In this document: positions 19,792 to 29,573 of the stretch, piece by piece
Numbering within the stretch: position 1 is the stretch's first letter
Layout: each line of letters begins with the position of its first letter
DNA from: Rhodoferax ferrireducens
GTDB taxonomy: Bacteria > Pseudomonadota > Gammaproteobacteria > Burkholderiales > Burkholderiaceae_C
Assembly: GCA_002083775.1 (NCBI GenBank)
Contig: MTEI01000004.1
Location: forward strand, 124,001-188,000
DNA: 64,000 nucleotides
Direction of reading: 5' to 3'
Notes under the pieces: generated by a model
What the model was told of the DNA's origin: nothing
Seen by the model: the letters and a program-made list of their open reading frames with translations, nothing else
The model's database searches: none
Made by a program: the position numbers and the translations under genes

Positions 19792-22479
19792 CTAGGACGA
19801 CTGCAACTGATGCGTCGCCAGCTTGAAGTCCGGATCTTCCGGAAACGCCTTGATCTTGAAGCCCAGACTGCGCATCAACCGGAGCATGTTGGCGTTGTTG
19901 GCCAGCACCAGGCCTTCAATCTCGGCCAGGCCCTTCTCGCGCGCAAAGTCCATGATCGACAGCATCAGCCGTGACCCCAGGCCCTGGCCTTTGAAGTCGT
20001 CGGCCACCACCAGCGAAAACTCGCAGCTGCTGCGGTCCGGGTTGGTGATGTAGCGCGACACACCGACGATGCGCACCGTTTGCTGCGACTGGCCGTTGGC
20101 GTCCAGACTGGTGGAGGCGTGCAACGCCACCAGCGCCATCTCGCGGTCGTAGTCGATCAGGGTGAACCGTGACAGCATGTTGGCCGGCAGTTCCTGCATG
20201 CTCGACACAAACCTGAAATACCGGCTCTCTGGGGAGAGGCTGCGCACAAAAGTCTGCAACATCAGGGCGTCGTCCGGGTGGATCGGGCGCACGATGTATT
20301 CGCCACCACCGGCCATTGGGCACACCTGTTCGTGGTGCGATGGGTAGGGCAGAATGGACAGGTGGTTGTAGTTCCGCACCGAGGGGGCCGCGTTGTCAAT
20401 GACGATGCGCGCATCCACCGCCAGTGCACCCGATTCGTCCACGATGATCGGGTTGATGTCCATCTCGCGCAGTTGCGGCAGTTCACACACCATTTCAGAC
20501 ACACGCAGCAAAATCTGCTCCAGTGCCTCGATATTGGCGGCCTTGGCGCCACGCCAGAAACCCAGGGTTTCGGCCACGCGTGAACGTTCAATGAGCCGAC
20601 GCGCCAGAAACTGGTTCAGCGGAGGCAACTCCATGGCGCGGTCGTTGATCAGCTCAATCATGGTGCCGCCAGCACCAAAAGCGATCACCGGACCAAATGG
20701 ATCGTCGGTTACCAGACCCACGCACACCTCGCGGCCACGTTGCTGGTTGGACATGTTTTGTACGGTCACCCCATTGATCTTGGCGCTGGGCTGCAGGCGG
20801 GTCACGTTCTGGATCATTTCCAGAAAAACGTCGCGCACCCCAACCGCATTCATCACGTTCAGGGCCACGCCTTGCACGTCTGACTTGTGGCTGATGTCGG
20901 GCGAATCAATTTTGAGCGCCACCGGGAAGCCCAGTTGTGTGGCGATCATCATCGCCTCGTTGGGGGTACGCGCCAGAATGGTTTTGGTCACTGGAATATG
21001 GAACGCGGCCAGCAGGGCCTTGGATTCCATCTCGGTCAGCACCTTGCGGCGCTCGGCCAGCACACTCTCGATCAGCAGGCGCGCGCCTTCCACATCGGGG
21101 TTGGCCAAATCGCTCAGCGGCGGTGGGGTTTGCTGCAGCAGTTGCTGGTTTTGGTAGAACGAGGCGATGTTGCCAAAGGCACCCACAGCCGCCTCGGGCG
21201 TGCGAAAGGTCGGGATGTTGGCATCGTTGAGAATCTGGCGCGCATCGCCCACCGAGGCGTCGCCCATCCAGCAGGTCAGCAAGGGCTTGCTCACCTGGCG
21301 GTTGAACCCGGCAATGGCGGCGGCGATGGCGTCACCGTCCATGTCGACCTTGGGCGAATAAATCACCAGAATGCCGTCAATCTGCGCGGCGTGGCTGGCG
21401 GCGTCGATGGCAGCACGGTAATGCTCGGGACCCGCGTCTTCCGACACGTCGATCAAGTCAGTGAAAGTGGCCATGGGCGGCATCAAGGGCTTGAGCGCAG
21501 CGGCCTCGTCGGGCTTCAGACGACCCAGTTGCAAGCGGATTTCGCTCACCCAATCAGCCGCCAGCACGCCCGGCCCACCGCCATTGGTGACGATCGCCAG
21601 GCGCTTGCCCACCGGCTTGTAGCGCGAAGCCAGGCACTTGGCCGCTGAGAACAGCTCGACAAATGAGCGCACCCGCACCGCACCGGCGCGGCGCAAGGCG
21701 GCATCAAACACGTCGTCGCTGCCCACAATGGCGCCCGAGTGTGTCAGCGCAGCGCGGTTGCCGGCTGGTTTGCGCCCGGCTTTGAGCACCACCACCGGCT
21801 TGGCGTTGGCAGCTGCCCGCAAGGCACTCATGAAGCGCCGGGCGTTGGTGATGCCTTCCAGATAGACCACGATGCTGTGTGTTTTGGCGTCTGAGGCCAA
21901 AAAGTCCAGCACCTGCGCCATATCCACCGCCGTATTGGGGCCCAGTGACACCACGGTGGAGAAACCGACGGCGTTTTTGCGTGCCCAATCCAGAATCGAG
22001 GATGTCAACGCGCCCGACTGCGACACCAGCGCCAGCGGCCCGCTGGCGGCCAAGGGGCCGGCCACACTGGCGTTGAGCTGGAGATGCGGCCGCTGGAAAC
22101 CCAGACAATTCGGTCCCAGCAGGTAAATGCCGTCGCGCGAAGCCATCTTGTGCAGCTCTGCGGCCATGGCCGCGTCAATACCGCTGGAGATCACCAGTGC
22201 CGAGTGGCATTTGATGCGCCCAGCCAGTTCCAGGGCAGCCGGTACTTCGCTGGGCGGCAGGGCGATGATGGCCAAGTCAGCCTGGGTGTTGGCCAGGTCA
22301 GCCAGCGTACCACTGGCATGCGTGTCCAGAAACACCAGCTTGCCGCTGTATTGCTGGGCGGTAATGGCCCGGTGCAACGCACGCGCCTGGGGGGTCTGCA
22401 ACTCTGGCTGGTCGGCTTGACCGGCAAACACGGCAATGGATCCCGGGGAAAACAACGACGTTAAGAAATGCTTATCCAT
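19792..22479 (-). CDS. Pat-type ADP-forming acyl-CoA ligase/GNAT protein acetyltransferase
   Basis: 895 residues. The domains run in the order CoA-binding (SIAVFAGQADQPE), succinyl-CoA-ligase-like (ALVSQSGALTSSILDWA; the TLTHSGAIVGSD-type loop carries the expected histidine region), ATP-grasp (GFPVALKIDSPDISHKSDVQGV) and a C-terminal GNAT acetyltransferase (VVADDFKGQGLGSRLM). This is the architecture of E. coli PatZ/YfiQ, which acetylates lysines such as that of acetyl-CoA synthetase. I start at 22479 (MDKHFLTSLFSPGS), the family's usual opening; the frame runs to 22800 without a convincing start and over the dinB promoter. It is divergent from dinB. Confidence 0.9.
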   Translation of the reverse strand: MDKHFLTSLFSPGSIAVFAGQADQPELQTPQARALHRAITAQQYSGKLVFLDTHASGTLADLANTQADLAIIALPPSEVPAALELAGRIKCHSALVISSGIDAAMAAELHKMASRDGIYLLGPNCLGFQRPHLQLNASVAGPLAASGPLALVSQSGALTSSILDWARKNAVGFSTVVSLGPNTAVDMAQVLDFLASDAKTHSIVVYLEGITNARRFMSALRAAANAKPVVVLKAGRKPAGNRAALTHSGAIVGSDDVFDAALRRAGAVRVRSFVELFSAAKCLASRYKPVGKRLAIVTNGGGPGVLAADWVSEIRLQLGRLKPDEAAALKPLMPPMATFTDLIDVSEDAGPEHYRAAIDAASHAAQIDGILVIYSPKVDMDGDAIAAAIAGFNRQVSKPLLTCWMGDASVGDARQILNDANIPTFRTPEAAVGAFGNIASFYQNQQLLQQTPPPLSDLANPDVEGARLLIESVLAERRKVLTEMESKALLAAFHIPVTKTILARTPNEAMMIATQLGFPVALKIDSPDISHKSDVQGVALNVMNAVGVRDVFLEMIQNVTRLQPSAKINGVTVQNMSNQQRGREVCVGLVTDDPFGPVIAFGAGGTMIELINDRAMELPPLNQFLARRLIERSRVAETLGFWRGAKAANIEALEQILLRVSEMVCELPQLREMDINPIIVDESGALAVDARIVIDNAAPSVRNYNHLSILPYPSHHEQVCPMAGGGEYIVRPIHPDDALMLQTFVRSLSPESRYFRFVSSMQELPANMLSRFTLIDYDREMALVALHASTSLDANGQSQQTVRIVGVSRYITNPDRSSCEFSLVVADDFKGQGLGSRLMLSIMDFAREKGLAEIEGLVLANNANMLRLMRSLGFKIKAFPEDPDFKLATHQLQSS

Positions 22480-22647
22480 GAAACTACCTATTGACGTTTT
22501 ATAAATCTTATTGAGCTTAACCTGTGCGCACCCAAAAAGCACTGATCTTGCGCACCTAAACAGCATTGTCGCAGGGGCGACTGGCAGGCAAACCACAGCC
22601 TGACCCGCAGTATCCTTGCCATTTATGCCCTTGATGATCCCTTCGTG

Positions 22648-23892
22648 ATGGCCACCGCGCTGATTCGCCGCATTGCGCACTTGGACATGGATGCGTTTTA
22701 CGCCTCCGTGGAGCTGCTGCGCTACCCGCAGCTCAAAGGCCTGCCGGTGGTGATTGGCGGCGGCCGTCGCTCGGCTGACAACGCCTTGCTGCAAACCCAC
22801 GCCGATGTGCCGCTGAGCCGCATTCCAGTGGCAGACTTTCCCCGGCTGGCGGGCTACACCGGGCGTGGCGTGATCACCACCGCCACCTACGCCGCGCGCC
22901 AGTCCGGCGTGGGCTCGGCCATGGGGCTGATGAAAGCCGCCAAGCTCTGCCCCGAGGCGATTTTGTTGCCGGTGGACTTTGCCGAGATCAGGCGTTATTC
23001 ACGCGCCTTCAAAGACATCATCATGGACATTGCCCCGGTGATGGAGGACCGCGGCGTGGACGAGGTCTACATCGACTTCACCCACGTGCCCGGTGGCCAG
23101 CGCGACGGTGGCCGGGTGCTGGCCCGGCTGATCCAGAAAACCATCTTCCAGGCCACCGGGCTGACCTGCTCGGTGGGGGTGGCACCCAACAAACTGCTGG
23201 CCAAGATGGCCAGCGAGTTCAACAAACCCAACGGCATTGCGGTGGTGTTCGAAGACGATATGCAGACAAAAATCTGGCCGCTGGCCTGCCGCAAGATCAA
23301 CGGCATTGGCCCCAAGGCCGATGAAAAGCTGCAGCGTCTGGGCATCAGAACCATCGGTGACCTGGCGCAACGGGACGTGGACTGGCTCATCGACCATTTT
23401 GGCCAGAAGAGCGGCGCCTGGCTGTTTGACGCCGCCCATGGCCGCGACGACCGCCCTTTGGTGCTTGAGAGTGAACCGGTGTCGATCAGCCGCGAAACCA
23501 CCTTTGAGCGCGACTTGCACGCCGTGCGTGACAAGGCCGAGCTGGGCGCCATCTTCACCCGGCTGTGTGAGCAGGTGGCCGCTGATCTGGCAGCCAAAGG
23601 GTATGTGGGCAAAACCGTCGGCATCAAATTGCGTTTTGACGACTTCAAAAGCGTCACCCGTGACCAGACGTTGGAGCACCCCACCGGCGACGCCAAAACC
23701 ATCCGCCAGGTGGCCGGGCAATGCCTCAAGCGTGTGCCGCTGGCCCAACGCCTGCGCCTGCTGGGGGTGCGTGTGGCTTCACTCACGCGCCTCGGCGAGC
23801 ACGATAAAGATGCATCAAATATGGCTCCAGCCCTTATGAGTAAAGGGTCTATAGCTCTTTATCCGGTAGCACAGGAGCGCCAACTGTTTTGA
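22648..23892 (+). CDS. dinB: DNA polymerase IV
   Basis: 414-residue Y-family translesion polymerase. The catalytic carboxylates sit in HLDMDAFYASVE and VDEVYIDF. The steric-gate and finger region, the thumb helix-hairpin-helix (KINGIGPKADEKLQRLGI) and the little-finger domain are all present. Start: GTG at 22645 is followed directly by ATG at 22648, which I prefer. The C-terminal tail after LGVRVASL is partly encoded by a palindromic element copy (23812-23872) that replaces the usual variable tail. The very end, QERQLF, resembles the beta-clamp-binding motif of DinB, so clamp binding seems kept despite the insertion. Confidence 0.95.
   Translation: MATALIRRIAHLDMDAFYASVELLRYPQLKGLPVVIGGGRRSADNALLQTHADVPLSRIPVADFPRLAGYTGRGVITTATYAARQSGVGSAMGLMKAAKLCPEAILLPVDFAEIRRYSRAFKDIIMDIAPVMEDRGVDEVYIDFTHVPGGQRDGGRVLARLIQKTIFQATGLTCSVGVAPNKLLAKMASEFNKPNGIAVVFEDDMQTKIWPLACRKINGIGPKADEKLQRLGIRTIGDLAQRDVDWLIDHFGQKSGAWLFDAAHGRDDRPLVLESEPVSISRETTFERDLHAVRDKAELGAIFTRLCEQVAADLAAKGYVGKTVGIKLRFDDFKSVTRDQTLEHPTGDAKTIRQVAGQCLKRVPLAQRLRLLGVRVASLTRLGEHDKDASNMAPALMSKGSIALYPVAQERQLF
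23812..23872 (+). repeat. Palindromic element copy, in dinB 3' end
   Basis: GGCTCCAGCCCTTAT then AAAGGGTCTATAGCTCTTTAT, forward, one base shorter than the intergenic form so that TAG is avoided. It encodes MAPALMSKGSIALYP in the DinB tail. Confidence 0.75.
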
Positions 23893-23989
23893 GGCTGGTC
23901 CCCGAGAACATGTCTGAATTGGTGTTGACCCTGCCCCAAGGGGCAAGCGGCTGGCATAAGATCAGCGCCATGTACAGCCACTGCCAGCC

Positions 23990-26239
23990 ATGACCCAAGC
24001 GCCCCAAGCAGCCGATTCGTTTCAGCAACAACTGGCCGGAGAACTGAAACTGCTGGAACTGCTGGCCACCGGTGCCACGCTGGAGGCCTTGTTGGACGCG
24101 TTCACCCGCAGCTTTGAGTCGAGTTTTCCTGAGGTGATCGGCTCGGTGATGTTGCTTGATGCCAGCGGCACGCAGCTTGACATGGTGGCCGGGCCCAGTT
24201 TGCCCGCCGCCTACCGTGCGGCCTGCCAAAAAGTGGCAATCGGGCCCGGGGTCGGCTCCTGCGGCAGCGCCGCCCACGCCCGGCAAACCATTCTGGTGAC
24301 CGACATCGCCACCGATGCCCGCTGGCACGGCTTTGCCCACCTGGCGCTACAGCATGGCCTGCGGGCCTGCTGGTCCACCCCGATCATCGGTGCCCAGGGC
24401 AAGGTGCTGGGCACCTTTGCCAACTACCTGCACCAGCCCGGCGCCCCTGAGCCGCAGCAGTTGGTGGCCATGCAGCGCAGCGCGTATTTGCTGGGCCTGT
24501 TCATCGAGCGCCACCACTTTGCCCGCGACCTGGCCGCCCAGCAAGCCGCCCTGTGCGAGAGCGAGGCACGGTACCGCACCCTGGTGGAGTGGGCGCCGCA
24601 GGCGGTGGCGGTGCACCGCAATGGCGAGCTGCTGTATGTGAACGCTGCCGCCATCGCCCTGCTGCACGGTCAGGTGGCTGGCGACATTGTGGGCAAACAC
24701 ATCAGTGACTTTTTGCACCCGGATGACCGCCAGGTGGCGCTGGAGCGCGCCCAGATGGCCATGGTGCAAGGCAGCAGCCTGCAACTGCGCGAAGAAAAAT
24801 TGATGCGTCTGGACGGCAGCATGGCGCTGGTCGAGATCCAGAGCATGTCGATCCAGTACGACGGCGCGCCCGCGGTGTATGTGGTGGCGCATGACCTGTC
24901 CAAACGCCAGGAGGACGAACAGACCATCCACCACCTGGCGTTTTACGACGCCCTGACCAGCCTGCCCAACCGGCGCCTGCTGATGGACCGACTGCAGCAA
25001 GCCTTGCTGCCCTCCGGGCGCAAACAGCGCTTTGGCGCGCTGATCCTGCTGGACCTGGACCACTTCAAAAGCATCAACGACCTGATGGGCCACGAGGTAG
25101 GCGACGCTCTGCTCAAACAAGTGGCCGAGCGCCTGCAACTGTGTGTGCGCAAAAACGACAGCGTAGCGCGCGTAGGCGGCGACGAATTCATGGTGCTGCT
25201 GGAGAGTTTTGCCGTCACCGCCGTGGAGGCCGCCCAATACGCCGAAATGGTGGCCAGCAAGATGGCCGAGCAGCTCAACATCCCCTACACCCTGTTTGAC
25301 GCCTGCTACACCAGCACGCCCAGCATTGGCATTGTGGTGTTCAAGGAAGGCTCGGCCACGCGGGACGAAACCGTGCGCAAGGCCGACGCCGCCATGTACC
25401 AGGCCAAGGCCGCCGGGCGCAACCTGATCCGCTTTTTTGACCCAACCATGCAGGCGCAGGCGCTGGAGCGCATGGCGTTTGAGCAGGACATGCGCCAAGG
25501 GCTGGAACAGCAGGAATTTGTGCTGCACTACCAGGTGCAGGTCAACACCCAGGGTGAAATCATTGGCTTGGAGGCGCTGGCGCGCTGGCACAGCGCCAAA
25601 CATGGCCCCGTGCCGCCGTCCCGGTTTATCCCGCTGGCCGAAGAAAACGGCCTGATCCTGCCGCTGGGCCAGTTTGTGCTGGCTTCCGCCTGCCAACAAC
25701 TGGCGCTGTGGGCCAAGCACCCCCGCACAGCCAACTGGACAGTGGCCGTGAATGTGAGTGCGCGCCAGTTTGCGCAAGACGGTTTTTATGACTCGGTGGC
25801 CAGCGTGCTCCAAAGCAGTGGCGCCAATCCACAACGGCTCAAGCTGGAACTGACTGAGAGCATGCTGGTGAAAAACATGGACGCCATCATCGCCAAGATG
25901 AACGCCGTCAAGGCACTTGGCGTGAGCTTCTCGCTGGACGACTTTGGCACCGGCTACTCATCGCTGTCATACCTGAAGCAGCTGCCGTTGGCACAGCTCA
26001 AGATTGACCAGTCGTTTGTGCGTGACTTGCTCACCGACGCCAACGACGCGGTGATTGCCCGCACCGTGGTGGCGTTGGGGCACAGCCTGGGCATGAAAGT
26101 GATCGCCGAAGGCGTGGAAACAAGTGAACAGCGCCAGCTGCTCACCGAGATGGGCTGCGACGCCTTCCAAGGCTACTATTTTGGCCGACCGGTAGCAGCG
26201 GCTGATCTGCTGGAAAATATAAGTCAAATCACCCTCTAG
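23990..26239 (+). CDS. GAF-PAS-GGDEF-EAL cyclic-di-GMP protein
   Basis: A 749-residue cytoplasmic signalling protein without membrane helices. A GAF domain (about 15-175; GVGSCGSAAHARQTILVTDI) is followed by a PAS domain (about 195-310; YVNAAAIALLHGQ), then GGDEF with an intact motif (396-400) and an RxxD inhibitory site (RKND). The EAL domain has EALARW (from 528), NVSARQF, LELTES, DDFGTGYSS and EGVE. Both activities could therefore work, probably gated by the sensor domains. The TAG stop (26237-26239) is supplied by a palindromic element copy that spans the 3' end. The neighbours dinB and msrB give no clear functional link. Confidence 0.93.
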   Translation: MTQAPQAADSFQQQLAGELKLLELLATGATLEALLDAFTRSFESSFPEVIGSVMLLDASGTQLDMVAGPSLPAAYRAACQKVAIGPGVGSCGSAAHARQTILVTDIATDARWHGFAHLALQHGLRACWSTPIIGAQGKVLGTFANYLHQPGAPEPQQLVAMQRSAYLLGLFIERHHFARDLAAQQAALCESEARYRTLVEWAPQAVAVHRNGELLYVNAAAIALLHGQVAGDIVGKHISDFLHPDDRQVALERAQMAMVQGSSLQLREEKLMRLDGSMALVEIQSMSIQYDGAPAVYVVAHDLSKRQEDEQTIHHLAFYDALTSLPNRRLLMDRLQQALLPSGRKQRFGALILLDLDHFKSINDLMGHEVGDALLKQVAERLQLCVRKNDSVARVGGDEFMVLLESFAVTAVEAAQYAEMVASKMAEQLNIPYTLFDACYTSTPSIGIVVFKEGSATRDETVRKADAAMYQAKAAGRNLIRFFDPTMQAQALERMAFEQDMRQGLEQQEFVLHYQVQVNTQGEIIGLEALARWHSAKHGPVPPSRFIPLAEENGLILPLGQFVLASACQQLALWAKHPRTANWTVAVNVSARQFAQDGFYDSVASVLQSSGANPQRLKLELTESMLVKNMDAIIAKMNAVKALGVSFSLDDFGTGYSSLSYLKQLPLAQLKIDQSFVRDLLTDANDAVIARTVVALGHSLGMKVIAEGVETSEQRQLLTEMGCDAFQGYYFGRPVAAADLLENISQITL

Positions 26240-26280
26240 CCCTTTAACCATAAGGGCTGAAAGCTCTGTTTTAAAGAGCA
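26223..26280 (+). repeat. Palindromic element copy at the 3' end of the GAF-GGDEF-EAL gene
   Basis: CCTCTAGCCCTTTAACC then ATAAGGGCTGAAAGCTCTGTT, long form. The TAG within CTCTAGCCC is the gene's stop codon. Confidence 0.85.
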
Positions 26281-26385
26281 TCATTTGCCAAGGGCTTTGC
26301 CTGGTCCACGGCGCAGCACCGGCGCCTGCCCTGTAAGATTTTGGCTCCCCGGTCGACTCATCGGGACCACCTTAAGGACACGACC

Positions 26386-26886
26386 ATGCTGAACAAACGC
26401 AACCTGTTGAAGAGCCTGACCGGCTGGCTGGGCGCTGCTGCGCTGGCGGACCACGCCGTGGCCGCAAGCAAATTTGCCGTGACCAAGCCCGAGGCTGAAT
26501 GGCGCAAATTTCTCTCACCTGCCGCCTACGACGTGCTGTTTGAACACGGTACCGAGCGCGCTGGCAGCAGCCCGCTCAACGGCGAAAAACGCCCCGGCAC
26601 CTTCATCTGCGCCGCCTGCAACCAGCCACTGTTTGACGCCGCCACCAAGTACGAGAGCGGAACTGGCTGGCCCAGCTTCTGGCAACCTTTGCCTGGCGCG
26701 CTGGGCACCAGCACCGACTTCAAGATGATCTACCCGCGCACCGAATACCACTGTGCGCGCTGCGGCGGGCACCAGGGCCATGTGTTTGACGACGGTCCCA
26801 AACCCACCGGCCTGCGCTACTGCAACAACGGCGTGGCGCTGGCGTTTGTGCCCAAGGGCACGACGCTGCCGCCGCTGCGGACCTGA
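26386..26886 (+). CDS. msrB: Exported peptide-methionine (R)-S-oxide reductase
   Basis: 166 residues. It repairs methionine-R-sulfoxide. The MsrB core is complete: zinc cysteines in CAAC and CARC, the substrate region GTGWPSF and HQGHVFDDGP, and the catalytic cysteine in RYCNNG (the usual form is RYCINS, so the following residues are changed). An N-terminal segment (NLLKSLTGWLGAAALADHAVA) looks like a signal peptide, which suggests a periplasmic enzyme. The ATG at 26386 is preceded by an AAGGA site. It ends 15 bp before the convergent queF. Confidence 0.93.
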   Translation: MLNKRNLLKSLTGWLGAAALADHAVAASKFAVTKPEAEWRKFLSPAAYDVLFEHGTERAGSSPLNGEKRPGTFICAACNQPLFDAATKYESGTGWPSFWQPLPGALGTSTDFKMIYPRTEYHCARCGGHQGHVFDDGPKPTGLRYCNNGVALAFVPKGTTLPPLRT

Positions 26887-26901
26887 GCTTCAGAACAGCC
26901 G

Positions 26902-27759
26902 TCACTGCCGCCCGGTGCGCACATTGGGCGGCAAAGCCTGCGGAAAGCTGGTGCGAAACGGGTTGATGTCCAGCCCGCCCCGGCGCGTGTAGCGCGCATA
27001 GACGCTGAGCTTGTGCGTCTGGCAGCGCGTCTGGATGTCCATGAACATCCGCTCCACACAGTCCTCATGAAAGCCGGTGTGGTTGCGAAAACTCACGATG
27101 TAGCGCAGCAGCCCCGCCTGGTCAATCTGCGGGCCGAAGTAGCTGATCTTCAGGCTGGCCCAATCGGGCTGGCCGGTGACCGGGCAATTGCTTTTGAGCA
27201 GGTGGCTGGTCAACGTCTCGCTCACCGGGGCTTCGCCGGTGGCAGCGCTCAGCAATTCAGGCGCGGGCGTGTAGGTGTCGCAATCGAGGTCGAGGCGGTC
27301 CAGGCTCAGGCCGTCCAGCTCAAACAGCGGCTCACGGTCAAACTGGTCGGCGGCGATCAGCTTCACGCCGACGCTGCTTTGCATCACCGCGCCACGCCAG
27401 GCGGCCTCGGTCAGATCGGTTCTGAGACGCGCCAGCACCTCGGATGCCTCGGCAAACCGGGTATTGCTGAAGCTGCCCAGATACAGCTTGAGCGACTTGC
27501 TCTCGATGATGTTGGCCGATTCACACGGCACGGTGATGTGGACCAGCGCCACTTGCGGCTTGCCACGCTTGTTCAACCAACTCAGTTCAAACGCGGTCCA
27601 CAAATCCGCGCCCAGAAACGGCAGCCGCCCGGACAGGCCCAGTTTCTCACGTTGTGGCGCGCGCGGGATAGGGAACAGCAGCGCCGCATCGTACTGGTCG
27701 GCGTAAACCGTGGCTTGGCCCAGGGGGTTGCCAGCAGGATGGCTAAGAGAGGGTTGCAT
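26902..27759 (-). CDS. queF: NADPH-dependent 7-cyano-7-deazaguanine reductase (long form)
   Basis: 285 residues. It reduces preQ0 to preQ1 in queuosine tRNA modification. The tandem T-fold long form is clear, with the catalytic cysteine and glutamate region in [18 protein letters not shown] and the C-terminal CVERMFMDI and [19 protein letters not shown] start at the ATG at 27759 ([14 protein letters not shown]); the same frame has a TTG at 27771, which lies inside a palindromic element copy and lacks a better ribosome-binding site. It lies downstream of yaaA on the same strand with about 90 bp between, filled by that element. Confidence 0.95.
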   Translation of the reverse strand: MQPSLSHPAGNPLGQATVYADQYDAALLFPIPRAPQREKLGLSGRLPFLGADLWTAFELSWLNKRGKPQVALVHITVPCESANIIESKSLKLYLGSFSNTRFAEASEVLARLRTDLTEAAWRGAVMQSSVGVKLIAADQFDREPLFELDGLSLDRLDLDCDTYTPAPELLSAATGEAPVSETLTSHLLKSNCPVTGQPDWASLKISYFGPQIDQAGLLRYIVSFRNHTGFHEDCVERMFMDIQTRCQTHKLSVYARYTRRGGLDINPFRTSFPQALPPNVRTGRQ

Positions 27760-27766
27760 CAATGCT

Positions 27767-27821
27767 TTCAATAAATGAGCTACTCGCTCTTATGGCATAA
27801 GGGCTGGAGCACAATTTCTTA
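27767..27821 (-). repeat. Palindromic element copy upstream of queF
   Basis: GAGCTACTCGCTCTTAT then ATAAGGGCTGGAGCACAATTT. It fills most of the gap between yaaA and queF and would lie in the queF leader. Confidence 0.75.
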
Positions 27822-27849
27822 TGTAACTTGGCGAAAGTTCAGGCGGCCG

Positions 27850-28626
27850 TCATGCAGCGCTCTGGCGCCGAAACACCAGCCGCTGCAGCTCCGAGGCAGC
27901 AGCGTCAAATGCGTAGCCTTCCAGGTCAAACGCCTTGAGCTGCTCGGGACTTGTTACCGCGTGGGTGGCGGCAAACCGCGCCATCAGCCCGCGCGCGCGC
28001 TTGGCGTGAAAGCTGACGATCTTGTATTTGCCGCCCTTGAACTCCTCAAACACACACTCCACCACACGCGCCTTCAGGGCTTGTCGATCGACCGACTTGA
28101 AGTACTCCACCGAGGCCAGGTTGACGATCACCGGGTCGCGCTCTTTCTTCAGGCGGGTGTTGAGGTGCTCAGCAATCTGCGTGCCCCAGAATTCGTACAG
28201 GTTTTTGCCTTTGGCGTTGACCAGTTGGGTGCCCATCTCCAGCCGGTAGGGCTGCATGTAGTCCAAGGGGCGCAGCACGCCGTACAGGCCGCTCAGGATG
28301 CACAGATGGTTTTGCGCCCAGGCGAGGGCCTCGGGCGGCAGGCTTTTGGCGTCCAGCCCTTCGTACACGTCCCCATTGAAGGCCAGCACCGCCTGTTTGG
28401 CGTTTTTGGCGCTGAATCTGGGCGACCAGGCCTGGTAACGCGCCACGTTCAGGCCGCTCAAGCTGTCGCTCAAGTGCATCAGCGCGGCAATGTCTTGCGG
28501 CGACTTTTGACGCAGGATATCGATCAGTTCGGCAGCTTGCGGCACAAACTGTGGCTGCGTGTGCGGCACATCCCCGGCGGGGGTGTCGTAGTCAAGCGAT
28601 TTGGCGGGGGAAAGTAAAAACAGCAT
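27850..28626 (-). CDS. yaaA: Peroxide stress protein YaaA
   Basis: 258 residues, with the family opening [14 protein letters not shown] and the conserved [12 protein letters not shown] and [16 protein letters not shown]. In E. coli YaaA is an OxyR-regulated DNA-binding protein that limits intracellular free iron during peroxide stress. Its divergence here from ahpC supports the same role. About 215 bp separate the two starts and contain the candidate OxyR site at 28759-28773. Confidence 0.95.
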   Translation of the reverse strand: MLFLLSPAKSLDYDTPAGDVPHTQPQFVPQAAELIDILRQKSPQDIAALMHLSDSLSGLNVARYQAWSPRFSAKNAKQAVLAFNGDVYEGLDAKSLPPEALAWAQNHLCILSGLYGVLRPLDYMQPYRLEMGTQLVNAKGKNLYEFWGTQIAEHLNTRLKKERDPVIVNLASVEYFKSVDRQALKARVVECVFEEFKGGKYKIVSFHAKRARGLMARFAATHAVTSPEQLKAFDLEGYAFDAAASELQRLVFRRQSAA

Positions 28627-28758
28627 GGCCGAAAAAAGGAGTTGAACAACCGGGTAATGTTAGGGAATCGGCAGGTCTCTTGCCGTCAAAGGCATTATCG
28701 TGACAGGCGCGATAAAGAATGCCTATGGATAGCTTATAAACAATGCATCATGAAAACG

Positions 28759-28773
28759 ATAGTAGGCCGCTAT
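28759..28773. promoter_or_regulatory. Candidate OxyR half-operator
   Basis: ATAG-N7-CTAT matches one dyad of the OxyR consensus exactly and lies 69 bp before the ahpC start. A second ATAG at 28729-28732 is upstream but not at the 22-bp spacing of a full tetramer site. OxyR control of ahpC and yaaA is well known in proteobacteria; here it is inferred from the motif alone. Confidence 0.4.
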
Positions 28774-28841
28774 GATTCAGTCCATCGGCACCAACCCACC
28801 GATGTCTGAAGTTTCCAAACCAACCCTCCAAGGAGTTCCGC

Positions 28842-29405
28842 ATGTCTTTGATCAACACCCAAGTCAAACCTTTCAAAGCCCAAGCCTACCAAGCCGGCAA
28901 GTTTTTTGAAGTCACCGAACAGTCCCTGATGGGCAAGTGGGCCGTGGTGGTGTTTTACCCCGCCGACTTCACCTTTGTCTGCCCGACCGAACTCGAAGAC
29001 CTGGCGGACGCACACGCCGAATTCGCCAAGTTGGGTGTGGACATCTACGGCGTATCTACCGACACCCATTTCGCCCACAAGGCTTGGGCCGATACGTCGC
29101 CCGCCATCAAGAAGGTGCAATACGCCCTGATCGGTGACCCCACCGGCGCGATGACCCGCAACTTTGACGTGATGATTGAAGAAGCGGGCTTGGCACTGCG
29201 CGGCACCTTCGTGATCAACCCCGAAGGCCAGATCAAACTGTGCGAAATCCATGACAACGGCATCGGCCGTGACGCCCATGAACTGCTGCGCAAGGTCAAG
29301 GCCGCCCAGTACACCTACAGCCACCCGGGCGAAGTGTGCCCCGCCAAGTGGAAAGAAGGCGAAGCCACGCTGAAGCCGTCTCTGGACCTGGTTGGCAAGA
29401 TCTAA
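28842..29405 (+). CDS. ahpC: Alkyl hydroperoxide reductase subunit C (peroxiredoxin)
   Basis: 187 residues, the normal length. It reduces hydrogen peroxide and organic hydroperoxides in the cytoplasm. The peroxidatic cysteine is Cys47 in [10 protein letters not shown] and the resolving cysteine is Cys166 in GEVCPAKW. A strong AAGGAG site lies upstream of the ATG. A clear terminator follows, so much of the message probably ends before ahpF. The partner ahpF is the next gene, 168 bp downstream. Confidence 0.98.
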   Translation: MSLINTQVKPFKAQAYQAGKFFEVTEQSLMGKWAVVVFYPADFTFVCPTELEDLADAHAEFAKLGVDIYGVSTDTHFAHKAWADTSPAIKKVQYALIGDPTGAMTRNFDVMIEEAGLALRGTFVINPEGQIKLCEIHDNGIGRDAHELLRKVKAAQYTYSHPGEVCPAKWKEGEATLKPSLDLVGKI

Positions 29406-29444
29406 CTTGCCGTGACTTGACGGGCGCGTGTTGTTGCGCGCCCC

Positions 29445-29497
29445 AAGCCGGACAGCGTCAGGGTGGCCCATGTGCCCCCTGCCGTCCGGCTTTTTTA
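29445..29497 (+). terminator. Rho-independent terminator after ahpC
   Basis: AAGCCGGAC (29445-29453) pairs with GTCCGGCTT (29485-29493) and runs into a T tract. A preceding GC hairpin, GGGCGCG/CGCGCCC (29422-29443), lacks a T tract. Partial termination here would give the usual excess of AhpC over AhpF. Confidence 0.75.
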
Positions 29498-29503
29498 TCG
29501 ACA

Positions 29504-29552
29504 AAATTGGCCTCTAGCCCCTATGCAATAGGGGCAGGCAGCTATTCATATC
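29504..29552 (+). repeat. Palindromic element copy between ahpC and ahpF
   Basis: AAAATTGGCCTCTAGCCCC then ATAGGGGCAGGCAGCTATT. The change in one arm (CCCC) is matched in the other (GGGG), which suggests that base pairing is conserved. Confidence 0.85.
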
Positions 29553-29573
29553 AGAGTAAACAAGGAGTTCATC